Notes: a model not told the origin generated them from the sequence alone. A stretch of 64,000 nt of DNA from Methylotenera sp. (GCA_014378845.1 JACMNB010000041.1:1-64000), one strand, 5' to 3'. Positions 26,965 through 36,919 are shown, numbered from the stretch's first letter. A program made the numbers and translations.

Positions 26965-27597
26965 TCATATAGTTGCAAAAAATTCTTCAAGCTTAACATT
27001 AACTTCTGATTTGACCTTTTCGAGCGCCTGATTTGCATCAATAACCCGAAAACGTGTTGGATTTTCAGCAGCGCGCGATAAATAGGCATCACGCAATTTC
27101 TCAAAAAATCTTGCATCTTCACGCTCAAATTTATCAGGTTCGCGCGCATCTGCTAATCGCTTCAAGCTAACTTCAACTGGCACATCAAATAAAAGTGTTA
27201 AATCGGGCTGCAAGCTACCTTGTACCCATTTTTCGAGTTGCTTAATCTTGACTTTGGCAACGCCTTTAGCGCTGGATTGATAGGCATAAGTCGCGTCGGT
27301 AAAGCGATCGGACAGCACATAAGCGCCGCGTTCAAGCGCAGGCTCAATCACCGTTGCAATGTGCTCACGGCGCGCGGCAAACATTAGCAAGGTTTCGGTT
27401 TCTGGGTGCATAGATTCAAACAGCAATAGTGCGCGCAATTCCTCGCCAAGCCTTGTGCCGCCTGGCTCGCGCGTAGAAACAACCTCTATATGATGCCGTT
27501 TAAGCGCTGCAATAATATTAGGAATATGCGTGCTTTTACCAGCGCCGTCCATGCCTTCTAGTGTAATAAATTTGCCGCGATTCTTGGTTTTAGTCAT
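26965..27597 (-). CDS. tmk: Thymidylate kinase
   Basis: Tmk phosphorylates dTMP to dTDP in DNA precursor synthesis. The 210-residue protein has P-loop GMDGAGKST (about 15-23), the TREPGGTRLGEELR motif, DRFTDATYAYQ for the substrate site, and a LID region around AREPDKFEREDARFF. It lies 46 bp downstream of mltG and 27 bp upstream of holB. Length is the family norm. A short duplicated string just before the start (TTCTTGGTTTTAGTCATT-like, repeated) makes an alternative start position possible but unlikely. Confidence 0.96.
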   Translation of the reverse strand: MTKTKNRGKFITLEGMDGAGKSTHIPNIIAALKRHHIEVVSTREPGGTRLGEELRALLLFESMHPETETLLMFAARREHIATVIEPALERGAYVLSDRFTDATYAYQSSAKGVAKVKIKQLEKWVQGSLQPDLTLLFDVPVEVSLKRLADAREPDKFEREDARFFEKLRDAYLSRAAENPTRFRVIDANQALEKVKSEVNVKLEEFFATI

Positions 27598-27643
27598 TCT
27601 TGGTTTTAGTCATTATTAGTTTAGTAGCCATTAATTAGGACAT

Positions 27644-28648
27644 TTATTTTACTTTATGATTAAGTTGGTATTTTGCCACATTGTGATTATGTTCAACCAA
27701 GCTGCTCGCAAAAGCGTGGCTGCCATCACCTTTACCCACAAAATACAGTGCTTTTGTCGCCTCTGGATGCAAGGCAGCTTCAATTGAGGCCAAGCCAGGC
27801 ATGGCGATTGGTGTGGGCGGCAAACCAGACCTTGTGTAAGTGTTGTAAGGCGTATCACGCTCTAAATCTTTTTTGCGGATGTTGCCGTTGTAATGGTCGC
27901 CCATGCCGTAAATCACGGTTGGGTCGGTTTGCAGGCGCATACCCATTCGCATGCGGTTTAAGAAAACGCCCGCAATCATCGGCCGCTCTGAGGCTTTGCC
28001 TGTTTCTTTTTCAATGATAGACGCCATAATGAGCGCTTGATAATTATCTTTGTAAGGCAAATTAGGCGCGCGATTTGCCCAAGCACTTGCAAGCTTACTT
28101 TGCATGCTTTCGTAACTGCGTTTTAACATGACGATATCGGCCGTGCCACGGTTAAAATAAAACGTGTCAGGGAAAAACAAGCCTTCTGCATGTGGCTCGC
28201 CTTTACCCACTACGCGCATCACTTCGGCATCCGATAAATCTTCAATCGTACCTTTGACCGCATCATTTTTCGCCAGTTTTTCGCGTATTACTTTGAAGGT
28301 TTTGCCTTCAATAAAAGTAATGCTACCTTGCGTGGCCTTGCCGTGATTAAGTGATAACAACAATTGATAGGGCGTGATATTTTTGTTAACCGTGTAATTG
28401 CCCGCCTGCAAGCTAGATTCTTTATTGGTTAAGCGTGCAATCAACACAAATGGCAACGCTTGCGGCAGCACTTCTTGCGTCACCAATTGATTAGCAATGC
28501 TGGTTAAGCTGCTTTTTGGGTCAATGGTGATTTCTTGCGCGTTTGGCGTCAAATGAAGCGGCGTTTTGGCAAAATTGATTAGCCACATACCTACACCAAT
28601 TGTGGCTAACAGGCTGATAAACAACAATATTTTTAGCAAACGCATCAA
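27644..28648 (-). CDS. mltG: Endolytic peptidoglycan transglycosylase MltG (YceG)
   Basis: MltG cleaves nascent glycan strands in the inner membrane and sets their length. The 334-residue protein has an N-terminal membrane segment (LLKILLFISLLATIGVGMWL), a LysM-like region, and the catalytic core with ASIIEKETG (the key glutamate) and FLNRMRMGMRLQTDPTVIYG. The start overlaps the pabC stop by four bases (ATGA), so translation is coupled. This is the usual pabC-mltG-tmk-holB order. Confidence 0.95.
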   Translation of the reverse strand: MMRLLKILLFISLLATIGVGMWLINFAKTPLHLTPNAQEITIDPKSSLTSIANQLVTQEVLPQALPFVLIARLTNKESSLQAGNYTVNKNITPYQLLLSLNHGKATQGSITFIEGKTFKVIREKLAKNDAVKGTIEDLSDAEVMRVVGKGEPHAEGLFFPDTFYFNRGTADIVMLKRSYESMQSKLASAWANRAPNLPYKDNYQALIMASIIEKETGKASERPMIAGVFLNRMRMGMRLQTDPTVIYGMGDHYNGNIRKKDLERDTPYNTYTRSGLPPTPIAMPGLASIEAALHPEATKALYFVGKGDGSHAFASSLVEHNHNVAKYQLNHKVK

Positions 28649-29475
28649 GTTATTAACGCCGCGCGAATGATGGCTGCTAAGCCATCATTTTTTAATGCAG
28701 TTTTTTGTATAGTACGCACTTGCCAGGCTCCATATAAACTATTGCAAATAATCACCTCATCTGCAGTCAGTAGTTTTTTTAAATCAATAGTTTCCTCAAC
28801 TACTTTAAGCGAAAGCATGTGCGCCACATTGATAACACGCTGCCGCGTAATGCCCGCAATGCCGCAACTAGCAAGGCTTGGCGTAATTAGCGTATTAGAA
28901 AAGCGCGCAAAAATATTGGCCGCCGTGCATTCAATCACGTTGTCATTGTTATCCAGCAAAATGCCCTCAGCGAACCCATTTGCAATGTGGACATCGCTCC
29001 ATTCCATACGCGCCAATACATTTTCAAGACGATTTAAACTCTTAATGCCCGCCAATAAAGGCTGCGCGGCCAAACGCGTTTCACACACGATTAAATTAAC
29101 GCCAGTTTCAAAACGTTCTACAGGATAATTTGGCATGGGCGATTTGGTCACAACTCGCATGGGCGCTGTGATTGCGGGCGGTGTATAGCCTCGGTTGCCC
29201 TCGCCGCGTGTGATGATAATTTTAGCAACAGCTTCTTCGTCTGGAGAAAATAGCTGCTGCAAATCGCTCATCAGCAGCTCTGCACTGGGGCAAACGATAT
29301 TAATGACAGCACAATCCGCGACTAATTTTTGGTAATGTTGCGGCCAACTTTCGGGCAATCCATCCACTATTTTCATGGTGCGAAAAATGCCATCACCATA
29401 AGCAAAACCGCGGTCAAACGGCGAGATAATGGCGTTAAAACTGCCGTTGATTAAATATGAAGTGTTGTGCGCCAT
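28645..29475 (-). CDS. pabC: Aminodeoxychorismate lyase
   Basis: PabC converts 4-amino-4-deoxychorismate to p-aminobenzoate and pyruvate in folate synthesis. The 276-residue fold-type IV PLP enzyme shows DRGFAYGDGIFRTMK near the N-terminus, the lysine-containing IKSLNRLENVLAR (about residue 145), and EGILLDNNDNVIECTAANIF. These features place it among aminodeoxychorismate lyases, although branched-chain aminotransferase relatives look similar; position next to mltG supports PabC. Unlike E. coli, it is separated from fabF by an opposite-strand gene. Confidence 0.92.
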   Translation of the reverse strand: MAHNTSYLINGSFNAIISPFDRGFAYGDGIFRTMKIVDGLPESWPQHYQKLVADCAVINIVCPSAELLMSDLQQLFSPDEEAVAKIIITRGEGNRGYTPPAITAPMRVVTKSPMPNYPVERFETGVNLIVCETRLAAQPLLAGIKSLNRLENVLARMEWSDVHIANGFAEGILLDNNDNVIECTAANIFARFSNTLITPSLASCGIAGITRQRVINVAHMLSLKVVEETIDLKKLLTADEVIICNSLYGAWQVRTIQKTALKNDGLAAIIRAALIT

Positions 29476-29787
29476 GAGCCGATATTAAACCACAGCGCAT
29501 GCCATTTAAAAAGACTTGAAAATGGATAAATGACGTTTATATAGTGCTAAATAGTCCCTTAATTAAAAGCTGTATCGCAATTTACCATCTCTCCTATGAG
29601 CCAATATCAACCTGTATTTGGCCTTCGTTCTAAATTGAGTTATGCCTAGATTTTATTTAAATTCTGCGACTAAGATAGTTTAATAAAAATCTGATATGGG
29701 TGCGTTGCCGCACATACTTAACGTGCGCTTAGCTACTATAATTTAGACATTAAAATTACTCAAGCAACCTAAAAGGGGCTTCCACAA
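29476..29787 (+). promoter_or_regulatory. Intergenic region with a likely promoter for the host-attachment-family gene
   Basis: About 310 bp between the divergent pabC and the 142-residue plus-strand gene. A perfect TATAAT lies at 29737-29742, but no good -35 element was found at the proper distance. AGGGG at about 29773-29777 is a plausible ribosome-binding site ahead of the ATG at 29788. Otherwise AT-rich, no gene seen. The minus-strand promoter of pabC should also lie here but was not identified. Confidence 0.4.
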
Positions 29788-30216
29788 ATGTCAATCACAT
29801 GGATATTATCTGCAAACCGCAGTTGCGCGAGCTTATTTGAAAGCAACTGGCCAGGCAATTTAATGCGTAGGCTCCAAGACATCAGCCATCCTGAAGGGCG
29901 ATTGCAGAATAGTGAAATTAATACCGACAAACCAGGCCATGTTTTTGACAGTGTTGGGCAAGCTCGACATTCTACAAGTCCAAAGCAAGAACCTACCGAA
30001 CATATTGCTCGACAATTTGCAATTAATTTAGCTGAACTGTTGAATAAAGGCCGTATCGATCACGCGTATGATGGACTTATCCTGATTGCCGAACCTAAGT
30101 TTTTAGGCGTATTACGTGCCTCATTAGATAAAAACACTTTATCTTTAATCACTCAGACAGTTAACAAAGAATTAGTGGATATAAAGGAAGCTGATTTAGC
30201 TAAGTATCTTAACTAA
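29788..30216 (+). CDS. Host-attachment-protein family protein
   Basis: The 142-residue protein begins MSITWILSANRSCASLFES, which with the later AYDGLILIAEPKFLGVLRASL and ITQTVNKELVDI matches the family named for a plant-attachment protein of Agrobacterium (PF10116 type). The fold resembles a release-factor eRF1 domain 2 or ribonuclease-like domain, and the cellular role in most bacteria is unknown, so the name should not be taken literally. It stands alone on the plus strand inside an otherwise minus-strand fab/pabC cluster, convergent with fabF. Confidence 0.8.
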   Translation: MSITWILSANRSCASLFESNWPGNLMRRLQDISHPEGRLQNSEINTDKPGHVFDSVGQARHSTSPKQEPTEHIARQFAINLAELLNKGRIDHAYDGLILIAEPKFLGVLRASLDKNTLSLITQTVNKELVDIKEADLAKYLN

Positions 30217-30277
30217 TATCGTTATTAATGCAATTGATGACCAAAACAAATAAATGTTGGGGCAACCACAAAAAAAG

Positions 30278-31510
30278 TTAGATCTTTTTAAATACTAAAC
30301 TTCCATTGGTGCCGCCAAAGCCAAAATTATTTTTGAGCGCATAGGTAATTTTTAAATCTCGCGCATTATTCGCACAATAATCCAAATCGCATTCGGGGTC
30401 TTGGTTAAAAATATTAATGGTCGGTGGTGAAACTTGATTATAAATAGATAGCACGGTAAAGACGCTTTCTAGCCCCCCTGCTCCGCCCAGCAAGTGTCCT
30501 GTCATCGATTTTGTCGAGTTCACGACCAGTTTGTATGCGTAATCGCCAAAAGTCGCCTTAATCGCGTTGGTTTCATTGGCATCGCCCAGCGGCGTAGAAG
30601 TGCCGTGCGCGTTCATAAACTGAACGTCAGTTGGGTTAATGCCTGCATTGTTAAGTGCATTCACCATGCTGCGGCGCGGCCCGTCCATATTGGGCGCCGT
30701 CATGTGATAAGCGTCTGCGCTCATGCCGTAGCCGCTTAACTCAGCATAAATGCGTGCCCCGCGCGCTTTTGCGTGCTCGTATTCTTCTAGCACCATTACG
30801 CCTGCGCCCTCGCCTATCACAAAGCCGTCGCGGTCTTTATCCCATGGTCGGCTGGCGGTTGCGGGGTCGTCATTGCGGTTAGATAGCGCGCGCGCAGATG
30901 CAAAGCCGCCAACAGAAAGCTCAGTAATCGCTGCTTCTGCGCCGCCCGCCACCATGACATCAGCATCGCCGTATTCAATCATACGTGCGGCATCACCGAT
31001 GGAATGTGTGCCTGTGGTGCAAGCCGTGACAATCGCGACATTGGGGCCTTTTAAGCCAAACATAATGCTTAAGTTGCCAGAAATCATGTTAATAATAGTG
31101 CCAGGGATGAAAAACGGCGAAATTTTACGCGGACCGCCTTCGTCATAAGTGTCGTTGGTGCTTTCGATTAATCCTAGCCCGCCAATGCCAGATCCGATCG
31201 ACACGCCAATGCGCTCGGCATTTTGCTCGGTGACTTCAATGCCACTGTCTTTAAATGCCTCGATGCCGGCCACCAAGCCAAATTGGATAAATCTATCCAT
31301 GCGGCGCGCTTCTTTTGCCGATAAATAATCTTCAGCAATAAAGTGTTTAACCTCGCCTGCAATTTGGCTGCTAAATTCAGTGGGGTCAAAATGTGTAATA
31401 CGTGAAATACCCGATTGGCCTTTCACAATATTTTGCCAAGCGGTCTGTGTTCCAATACCCACAGGCGAAACAACACCCAAACCCGTGACTACTACGCGAC
31501 GTTTATGCAT
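30278..31510 (-). CDS. fabF: Beta-ketoacyl-ACP synthase II
   Basis: FabF extends acyl-ACP with malonyl-ACP in fatty-acid synthesis. The 410-residue enzyme has all catalytic parts: nucleophilic cysteine in TACTTGTHS (about residue 163), first histidine in [11 protein letters not shown] (about 303) and second in [13 protein letters not shown] (about 340), and C-terminal [14 protein letters not shown]. It follows acpP by about 85 bp, the standard fabG-acpP-fabF order. Confidence 0.97.
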   Translation of the reverse strand: MHKRRVVVTGLGVVSPVGIGTQTAWQNIVKGQSGISRITHFDPTEFSSQIAGEVKHFIAEDYLSAKEARRMDRFIQFGLVAGIEAFKDSGIEVTEQNAERIGVSIGSGIGGLGLIESTNDTYDEGGPRKISPFFIPGTIINMISGNLSIMFGLKGPNVAIVTACTTGTHSIGDAARMIEYGDADVMVAGGAEAAITELSVGGFASARALSNRNDDPATASRPWDKDRDGFVIGEGAGVMVLEEYEHAKARGARIYAELSGYGMSADAYHMTAPNMDGPRRSMVNALNNAGINPTDVQFMNAHGTSTPLGDANETNAIKATFGDYAYKLVVNSTKSMTGHLLGGAGGLESVFTVLSIYNQVSPPTINIFNQDPECDLDYCANNARDLKITYALKNNFGFGGTNGSLVFKKI

Positions 31511-31566
31511 GTTTGTTGATTGTCATGGTGAAAATCTCATGAAAAAAGAGGGAATTAACTAGCAAT

Positions 31567-31587
31567 CAGCCCTCTTTTGGAGGGCTG
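31567..31587 (-). terminator. Hairpin between acpP and fabF
   Basis: CAGCCCTC and GAGGGCTG form a perfect 8-bp stem with a 5-base loop, 10 bp after the acpP stop. On the minus strand no T-run follows directly, so it is better read as an attenuator or RNA-stabilising hairpin that would allow acpP transcript to exceed fabF transcript. Confidence 0.45.
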
Positions 31588-31596
31588 AAAGTATGT

Positions 31597-31833
31597 TTAT
31601 TTGAGGTTAGTATTGATGTAATCAATCGCTAATTGCACAGTAGTGATTTTTTCTGCTTCATCATCAGGAATCTCGCAGTCAAATTCTTCTTCTAAGGCCA
31701 TTACCAGCTCTACGGTGTCCAGAGAGTCGGCACCTAAGTCATCCACAAATGATGATGCGTTTTTTACATCTACTTCATTTGCACCTAGTTGTTCAGCAAC
31801 AATTTTTTTAACACGTTGTTCGATGTCAGACAT
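31597..31833 (-). CDS. acpP: Acyl carrier protein
   Basis: AcpP carries growing acyl chains on a 4'-phosphopantetheine arm. The 78-residue acidic protein has the modification serine in [20 protein letters not shown] (about residue 37). An AAAGGGG stretch just upstream of the ATG gives a strong ribosome-binding site, as expected for this abundant protein. It lies between fabG and fabF. Confidence 0.98.
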   Translation of the reverse strand: MSDIEQRVKKIVAEQLGANEVDVKNASSFVDDLGADSLDTVELVMALEEEFDCEIPDDEAEKITTVQLAIDYINTNLK

Positions 31834-31963
31834 CTATTTACCCCTTTAATTAGAAATTAGTGACTTCATTTAAAATCAGTCAAACTAAGCGCTTATTCTA
31901 TCAAATCTGCGCGATAATACAAAAAATCTTTAAATTTATTTTGCGTTAGTTAAGTATGGCTGG

Positions 31964-32710
31964 TTAAACCATATACATACCACCATTCACATGAATGGTC
32001 TCGCCTGTAATGTAGGCAGCGTTTGCGCTAGCCAAAAAAGCCACGGTTGCGGCAATTTCATTGACATTTCCAAGCCTACCAAGCGGCACGCGTTCTAACA
32101 TTTTGGTTTTGATATTGTCTGGTAATTCGGTTGTCATGTCGGTTTCTATAAAGCCTGGCGCCACGCAGTTAACCGTAATGTTGCGCGAGCCGACTTCTGC
32201 CGCCAATGATTTAGTGAAGCCGCTCATACCCGCTTTTGCGGCGGCGTAATTGGTTTGACCGGCGTTGCCCATATGGCCAACCACGCTAGAAATGTTGATA
32301 ATGCGCCCCACACGCGCCTTCATCATTGGCCGCAACACGGCTTGGCTCATACGAAAAACCGATTTCAGGTTAGTCGATAACACTACGTCCCAATCGTCCT
32401 CACCCATGCGCATTAATAGCGTATCTTTGGTGATGCCCGCGTTATTCACTAAAATGCTCACACTGCCAAATTGTTCAGTAATTGCTTTTAAAACGGCTTC
32501 AATTTGCGCAGCATCATTCACATCTAAGGCCATTCCCAAGCCTTTTATGCCAGCCGCTTTTAGTGAAGCGTTGATGTTTTCTGCGCCGCCAGCGCTGGTT
32601 GCGGTGCCAATCACAACTGCGCCCTGCTTGCCTAGCTCGTGTGCGATAGCAGCGCCGATGCCTCGGCTAGCACCAGTCACTAATGCGATTTTATTAATGA
32701 GGTTTGACAT
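31964..32710 (-). CDS. fabG: 3-oxoacyl-ACP reductase
   Basis: FabG reduces beta-ketoacyl-ACP with NADPH in fatty-acid elongation. The 248-residue SDR has TGASRGIGAAIA (about 11-22), NNAGITKD, the catalytic serine in NISSVVG and YAAAK with its Tyr and Lys, and the C-terminal GETIHVNGGMYM. Standard place between fabD and acpP. Confidence 0.97.
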   Translation of the reverse strand: MSNLINKIALVTGASRGIGAAIAHELGKQGAVVIGTATSAGGAENINASLKAAGIKGLGMALDVNDAAQIEAVLKAITEQFGSVSILVNNAGITKDTLLMRMGEDDWDVVLSTNLKSVFRMSQAVLRPMMKARVGRIINISSVVGHMGNAGQTNYAAAKAGMSGFTKSLAAEVGSRNITVNCVAPGFIETDMTTELPDNIKTKMLERVPLGRLGNVNEIAATVAFLASANAAYITGETIHVNGGMYMV

Positions 32711-32770
32711 TTAATTAACCTTTTAACTATTTGATAGTAAACGTATTTAATTGATTTAAGCTGATTAAAA

Positions 32771-33709
32771 TCAACTACTAATAAATTCTAAAATTGCATC
32801 ATTTGACGTTAAAGCGGCACAGGGCAACTCTGCCACAATGCGCTTAGTTAAGCTTGCCAATACTTTGCCTGGGCCGCATTCAGCAGCACTGGTAATGCCA
32901 AGTGAGTCAATCATTTGTACTGTTTCTACCCAGCGCACGGGCGAATAAAGCTGCCGTACTAACGCGTCTTTTATTTTTTCCGCATCGTTGTAAGCAGCTA
33001 CGTCTGCATTGTGAATAACAGGTATTTTTGGCGAGCTAATCGTTACAATTTTCAAATATTTAGCCAATTTTTGTGCCGCTGGCCGCATTAATGCACAATG
33101 CGAAGGTACGCTAACAGGCAATGGCAGCGCGCGTTTTGCGCCTTTAGCCTTGCAAATTTCCATCGCGCGCTCCACCGCCGCTTTGTTGCCAGCAATCACT
33201 ACTTGGCCGAAAGAATTGTAATTTACGGCTTCGCAAACTTCGTTTTGGGCAGCTTCTTTACAAGATTCACGTACCAATTCGTCGTCTAAACCCAAAATCG
33301 CTGCCATCGCGCCAACGCCTTCTGGCACGGCGCTTTGCATTACCTCTGCACGGTATTTTACCAGCGGCAACGCATCGGCAAAAGTTAATGCACTTGATGC
33401 GACCAAAGCCGTATATTCACCTAAGCTGTGACCCGCATGGGCTATGATTTTATTTTTTGGGGCTTGTAGGCCACCTGCCGCGATAAATGCGCGGTACGTT
33501 GCAACCCCAGCAATTAGCATCAAAGGTTGCGTATTTTGGGTTTGGTTTAACAGCTCGTTTGGCTCGGTTGCCATCGCCCAAAAGTCTGTTTTTAAAATAT
33601 CCGAAGCTTCGGTAAAGGTTTGTTTAATAACAGGATTATCATTAAAACCAGCCATCATGCCAACCGATTGTGAGCCTTGGCCTGGGAAGAAAAGTGCAGT
33701 TTTATTCAT
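32771..33709 (-). CDS. fabD: Malonyl-CoA:ACP transacylase
   Basis: FabD loads malonyl groups on ACP. The 312-residue enzyme opens with FFPGQGSQSVGMM, has the nucleophile motif GHSLGEYTALV (serine about residue 94) and the catalytic histidine in VPSHCALM, followed by GPGKVLASL. It lies 60 bp upstream of fabG; a repeat-bearing gap of about 150 bp separates it from fabH. Confidence 0.97.
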   Translation of the reverse strand: MNKTALFFPGQGSQSVGMMAGFNDNPVIKQTFTEASDILKTDFWAMATEPNELLNQTQNTQPLMLIAGVATYRAFIAAGGLQAPKNKIIAHAGHSLGEYTALVASSALTFADALPLVKYRAEVMQSAVPEGVGAMAAILGLDDELVRESCKEAAQNEVCEAVNYNSFGQVVIAGNKAAVERAMEICKAKGAKRALPLPVSVPSHCALMRPAAQKLAKYLKIVTISSPKIPVIHNADVAAYNDAEKIKDALVRQLYSPVRWVETVQMIDSLGITSAAECGPGKVLASLTKRIVAELPCAALTSNDAILEFISS

Positions 33710-33754
33710 AATAATTTCAATGTTTATTTAGTTGAATCATTTTAAAAAGCTTTT

Positions 33755-33859
33755 GCCACAGAGAGCACAGAGGTCACAGAGAAAAACTTAACATACGAAA
33801 CTCACTAAAGATAATCTGAATGATAGGATTTTCTCTGTGATCTCTGTGCCCTCTGTGGC
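33755..33859. repeat. Interspersed inverted repeat between fabD and fabH
   Basis: Arms of about 32 bp begin GCCACAGAG at 33755 and end CTCTGTGGC at 33859, with only two or three mismatches when one arm is reverse-complemented, around a loop of about 40 bp. The CCACAGAG/CTCTGTGG pattern resembles interspersed palindromic elements seen in many genomes. It interrupts the fab operon spacing without touching a coding region; its RNA form would be a long hairpin. Confidence 0.75.
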
Positions 33860-33866
33860 TAAAAAA

Positions 33867-34847
33867 TTAGTACCTAATTAGCGCGCTACCCCAAGTAAAG
33901 CCGCCGCCAAACGCTTCCATCAAAATTACATCGCCGCGCTTAATGCGGCCGTCGCGCACGGCGACATCGAGCGCCAACGGAATAGATGCAGCCGACGTAT
34001 TGCCATGTTTATCAACGGTTACAATGACTTTTTCCATACTCATATCCAGTTTTTTGGCGGTGGCGGTAATAATGCGTATATTGGCTTGATGCGGCACCAA
34101 CCAATCAATGTCACTTTTTTGCATGCCGTTTGCGGCCAAAGTTTCATCAACAATTTGGTCTAGCGTATTCACCGCCATTTTAAACACAGCATTGCCTTCC
34201 ATTAAAACGGTATCTTGACCATTTTCTTTGCGCGGCACATGCAGCATGGTTTCATAGTTGCCGTCTGCGTGTAAATGCGTTGAAATAACGCCTTCTTTAC
34301 TGTGCATATCGGCCTGCGCGGCGCATAGAATAACCGCGCCAGCGCCATCACCCCATAATATGCAGTTGCTTCTATCGCTGTAATCGGTGATGCGTGAAAA
34401 GGTCTCAGCGCCAATGACTAACGCGCATTTCGCGGCGCCGGCCTTAATAAAATTATCGGCGGTGGCAAGCGCATACACAAAGCCGCTGCAAACGGCTTGT
34501 ATATCAAATGCAGGGTAGCCCGCAATGCCTAGTTTACGTTGTAACATGGTGGCAACGCTGGGGAAGATTTTATCGGGCGTAGTGGTGGCGACAATGATTA
34601 AATCGATTTTGTCTGCCGTGATGCCAGCCGCATGAATGGCGTTTTTAGCGGCTTCCAGCGCTAAATCGCTGGTAAATTCACCGTCAGCCGCAATATGCCG
34701 CTCTCGAATACCAGTGCGGGTAAAAATCCACTCGTCTGTCGTATCAACTAGCGTTTCTAAATCTTTATTGCTTAATATTTTTGCAGGCAAATAACTGCCT
34801 GTGCCAGCAATTGTTGATACTATTTTGCGCATATCTTGTGTGGTCAT
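33867..34847 (-). CDS. fabH: Beta-ketoacyl-ACP synthase III
   Basis: FabH starts fatty-acid synthesis by condensing acetyl-CoA with malonyl-ACP. The 326-residue enzyme has the catalytic cysteine in [12 protein letters not shown] (about residue 120), histidine in VPHQANIRI (about 250) and asparagine in KHGNTSAAS (about 280). The start overlaps the plsX stop by four bases. A typical opening for the family is [16 protein letters not shown], which contains the usual TDEWI motif. Confidence 0.97.
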   Translation of the reverse strand: MTTQDMRKIVSTIAGTGSYLPAKILSNKDLETLVDTTDEWIFTRTGIRERHIAADGEFTSDLALEAAKNAIHAAGITADKIDLIIVATTTPDKIFPSVATMLQRKLGIAGYPAFDIQAVCSGFVYALATADNFIKAGAAKCALVIGAETFSRITDYSDRSNCILWGDGAGAVILCAAQADMHSKEGVISTHLHADGNYETMLHVPRKENGQDTVLMEGNAVFKMAVNTLDQIVDETLAANGMQKSDIDWLVPHQANIRIITATAKKLDMSMEKVIVTVDKHGNTSAASIPLALDVAVRDGRIKRGDVILMEAFGGGFTWGSALIRY

Positions 34848-35893
34848 TGCATATCACTTTCTTCATTTGCAACCACCAGTGGCCTAATATGCTCAATTTC
34901 TAATTGCTGCGTAATGCGCTGCAAAACGCCGCTGCGCGCCTCTTCAATGGCCACGTTAATGGCATTTAAAAACGCGATTTTATCGGCCCCGCCATGGCTT
35001 TTAACCACAATACCGCGCAAGCCTAAAAAGCTCGCACCATTGTAAAGACGCGGGTCTAAGCGCTTTTTAAAGGCTTTTAAAACGGGCATTGCGCCAAGTG
35101 CCATTACTTTTGTCAGCCAATTTTTTTTGAATTCTTGTGTTAAAAATTTGCCCATCATGTGTGCTAAACCCTCAGTAGTTTTTAGCGCCACATTGCCAAC
35201 AAAACCATCACACACCACCACATCCACCGTGCCTTTAAAAATATCGTTGCCTTCTACATTACCATAAAAATTTAAATGGCTGGCGCGTAGCAATTCGCCC
35301 GCTTGTTTCACGACTTCATTGCCTTTAATATCTTCCGAGCCAATATTTAACAGGCCAACCGTTGGCGATTGTTTATGCTCTACACAACTAACAAGCATGG
35401 CGCCCATAATGGCAAATTGCAGTAAATGTTCAGCGGTACAATCAGCGTTGGCGCCAAGATCTAGCATGTGTGTATTGCCGTTTTCTGACGGCAAAGTAGA
35501 GGCAATTGCAGGCCTGTCAATGCCAGGCAACATTTTTAGCACATATCGCGCGGTGGCCATCAATGCGCCTGTATTGCCCGCGCTTACGCAAGCGTTGGCC
35601 TCGCCACTTTTAACTAAATTGATAGCGACCCGCATTGATGAATCTTTTTTATTTTTTAGGGCAGATTGCGGCGATTCGTCCATCAATACCACCTCAGAAG
35701 CATGATGAATGCGTAAGCGTGGGCTGGTAGTAGATTTGTGCGCTTTTAGCTCTGCTTGAATGGCATCTTCTAGCCCTACCAGCACAACATTGAGTTGATT
35801 ATCTTTTTTGAGCGCAGCAAGTACAGCGGGAACGGTCACGTGGGGGCCGTGATCGCCGCCCATCGCGTCAATTGAAATTGTGATATCCATCAT
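34844..35893 (-). CDS. plsX: Phosphate acyltransferase PlsX
   Basis: PlsX makes acyl-phosphate from acyl-ACP for PlsY in phospholipid synthesis. The 349-residue protein opens with [12 protein letters not shown] and has [27 protein letters not shown] and [14 protein letters not shown], all signature motifs. It follows rpmF, as in most proteobacteria, and its stop overlaps fabH by four bases. Confidence 0.97.
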   Translation of the reverse strand: MMDITISIDAMGGDHGPHVTVPAVLAALKKDNQLNVVLVGLEDAIQAELKAHKSTTSPRLRIHHASEVVLMDESPQSALKNKKDSSMRVAINLVKSGEANACVSAGNTGALMATARYVLKMLPGIDRPAIASTLPSENGNTHMLDLGANADCTAEHLLQFAIMGAMLVSCVEHKQSPTVGLLNIGSEDIKGNEVVKQAGELLRASHLNFYGNVEGNDIFKGTVDVVVCDGFVGNVALKTTEGLAHMMGKFLTQEFKKNWLTKVMALGAMPVLKAFKKRLDPRLYNGASFLGLRGIVVKSHGGADKIAFLNAINVAIEEARSGVLQRITQQLEIEHIRPLVVANEESDMQ

Positions 35894-35970
35894 GTTAATT
35901 AGATGTAATTATGGCTTAAAAGTCAACGCAAATTTAGAAAACGCAAATCTAAAGAATGCTAGACGTACAA

Positions 35971-35991
35971 ACGCCGCGCAGTGCGCGGCGT
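35971..35991 (-). other. Perfect GC-rich hairpin between rpmF and plsX
   Basis: ACGCCGCGC and GCGCGGCGT pair over 9 bp around a 3-base loop. On the minus strand it is followed by TTTG only, so termination would be weak. It sits 58 bp after the rpmF stop and about 78 bp before plsX, where it could lower plsX transcript relative to the highly expressed ribosomal protein or act as a processing site. Confidence 0.55.
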
Positions 35992-36048
35992 AAAGTTAGA
36001 CACTAGCAAAAGCTTAACTGGTGAAGCCTAAATAAATCTAAAATTAGA

Positions 36049-36228
36049 TTAATCGGCCTTGGTCGCAAGTACTTTGCGACCACGGTAATAGCCAGTTGGG
36101 CTGATATGATGGCGTAAGTGCGTTTCGCCTGTTGTGGGTTCAACAGCCAACGCTGGATTAACTAAAAAGTCGTGTGAACGGTGCATACCACGTTTAGAAG
36201 GGGATTTTTTGTTTTGCTGAACTGCCAT
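36049..36228 (-). CDS. rpmF: Ribosomal protein L32
   Basis: A 59-residue basic protein of the large ribosomal subunit. It begins [20 protein letters not shown] and continues with the family motif [20 protein letters not shown]. No zinc-binding cysteines are present, as in many proteobacterial L32 forms. GGAG lies upstream of the ATG as its ribosome-binding site. Place between yceD and plsX is standard. Confidence 0.97.
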   Translation of the reverse strand: MAVQQNKKSPSKRGMHRSHDFLVNPALAVEPTTGETHLRHHISPTGYYRGRKVLATKAD

Positions 36229-36340
36229 GTTGATGCTCCAATAGTACTTTGTAATTGAGTGCTTATAAATAGTGCTGATTATTTAGCTAGCGCGCATTTT
36301 AATGCAATCGCGGCTTAAAGACAACCAAAATTTAAGATTT

Positions 36341-36850
36341 TTACTTAAGCCTTTTTAAGCTTTTAAGCACCGCAAATGGATTGGGCTTTTCGCCGCTTTG
36401 CATACTGTGTTTGCTACAACCCGCTTCGTGCACAGGTGCAATCGGCAGCGCCAGCAGCAACTCGTCCTCAATAAGTTCGCGCACATCCATCTCGGCATTA
36501 ATTTCTAGCCAATCAATTTCATCGTTATCTTCATAATTTTCTGCTTGCGAATTGCTTAATAAATAGTCAAATTTCAGCGCAATATCGACAAACATTTCTT
36601 CTAGGCAACGCTGGCAAATAACAGGCAAACGACTATTGATACGCAAATGTAAGCTGGGCTGACGAAAACGCTTGGTATCGCCTGTTATTGTAAAATTAAT
36701 GCTCGCTAAAGGCGCATTCTCAGCTGTTAATGCAAGCGTTTGTGCGAGTCGATCTAGGCTAATTGGCGCAAAATTATCAGCAATTTGCTGATGTTTTTGC
36801 GCAAATTCCAAATTATTAATGATGCAGTTATTGATCAATGTATTCCTCAT
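36341..36850 (-). CDS. yceD: YceD/DUF177 family protein (23S rRNA accumulation protein)
   Basis: A 169-residue DUF177 protein upstream of rpmF, the usual position. The motif LPVICQRCLEEM holds one conserved CxxC, and the C-terminal part holds LIEDELLLALPIAPVHEAGC with a second conserved cysteine, typical of the family. YceD is needed for normal 23S rRNA levels in E. coli; its exact action is not known. It is the first gene of the minus-strand rpmF-fab operon; about 155 bp separate it from the divergent pycA. Confidence 0.93.
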   Translation of the reverse strand: MRNTLINNCIINNLEFAQKHQQIADNFAPISLDRLAQTLALTAENAPLASINFTITGDTKRFRQPSLHLRINSRLPVICQRCLEEMFVDIALKFDYLLSNSQAENYEDNDEIDWLEINAEMDVRELIEDELLLALPIAPVHEAGCSKHSMQSGEKPNPFAVLKSLKRLK

Positions 36851-36910
36851 AAAAAAAGGTGAATTGTTGCAGTTTTTATAAACCCGCTTAACGCTTACAA
36901 CACGCTTGCA

Positions 36911-36919
36911 TGTTATAAT
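36911..36919 (+). promoter_or_regulatory. Extended -10 promoter for pycA
   Basis: TGTTATAAT at 36911-36919 is an extended -10 element (TGn then TATAAT) on the plus strand, about 90 bp before the pycA GTG. The -35 is weak (CTTACA with short spacing), which fits extended -10 promoters. The long leader before the start is otherwise featureless. Confidence 0.5.
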
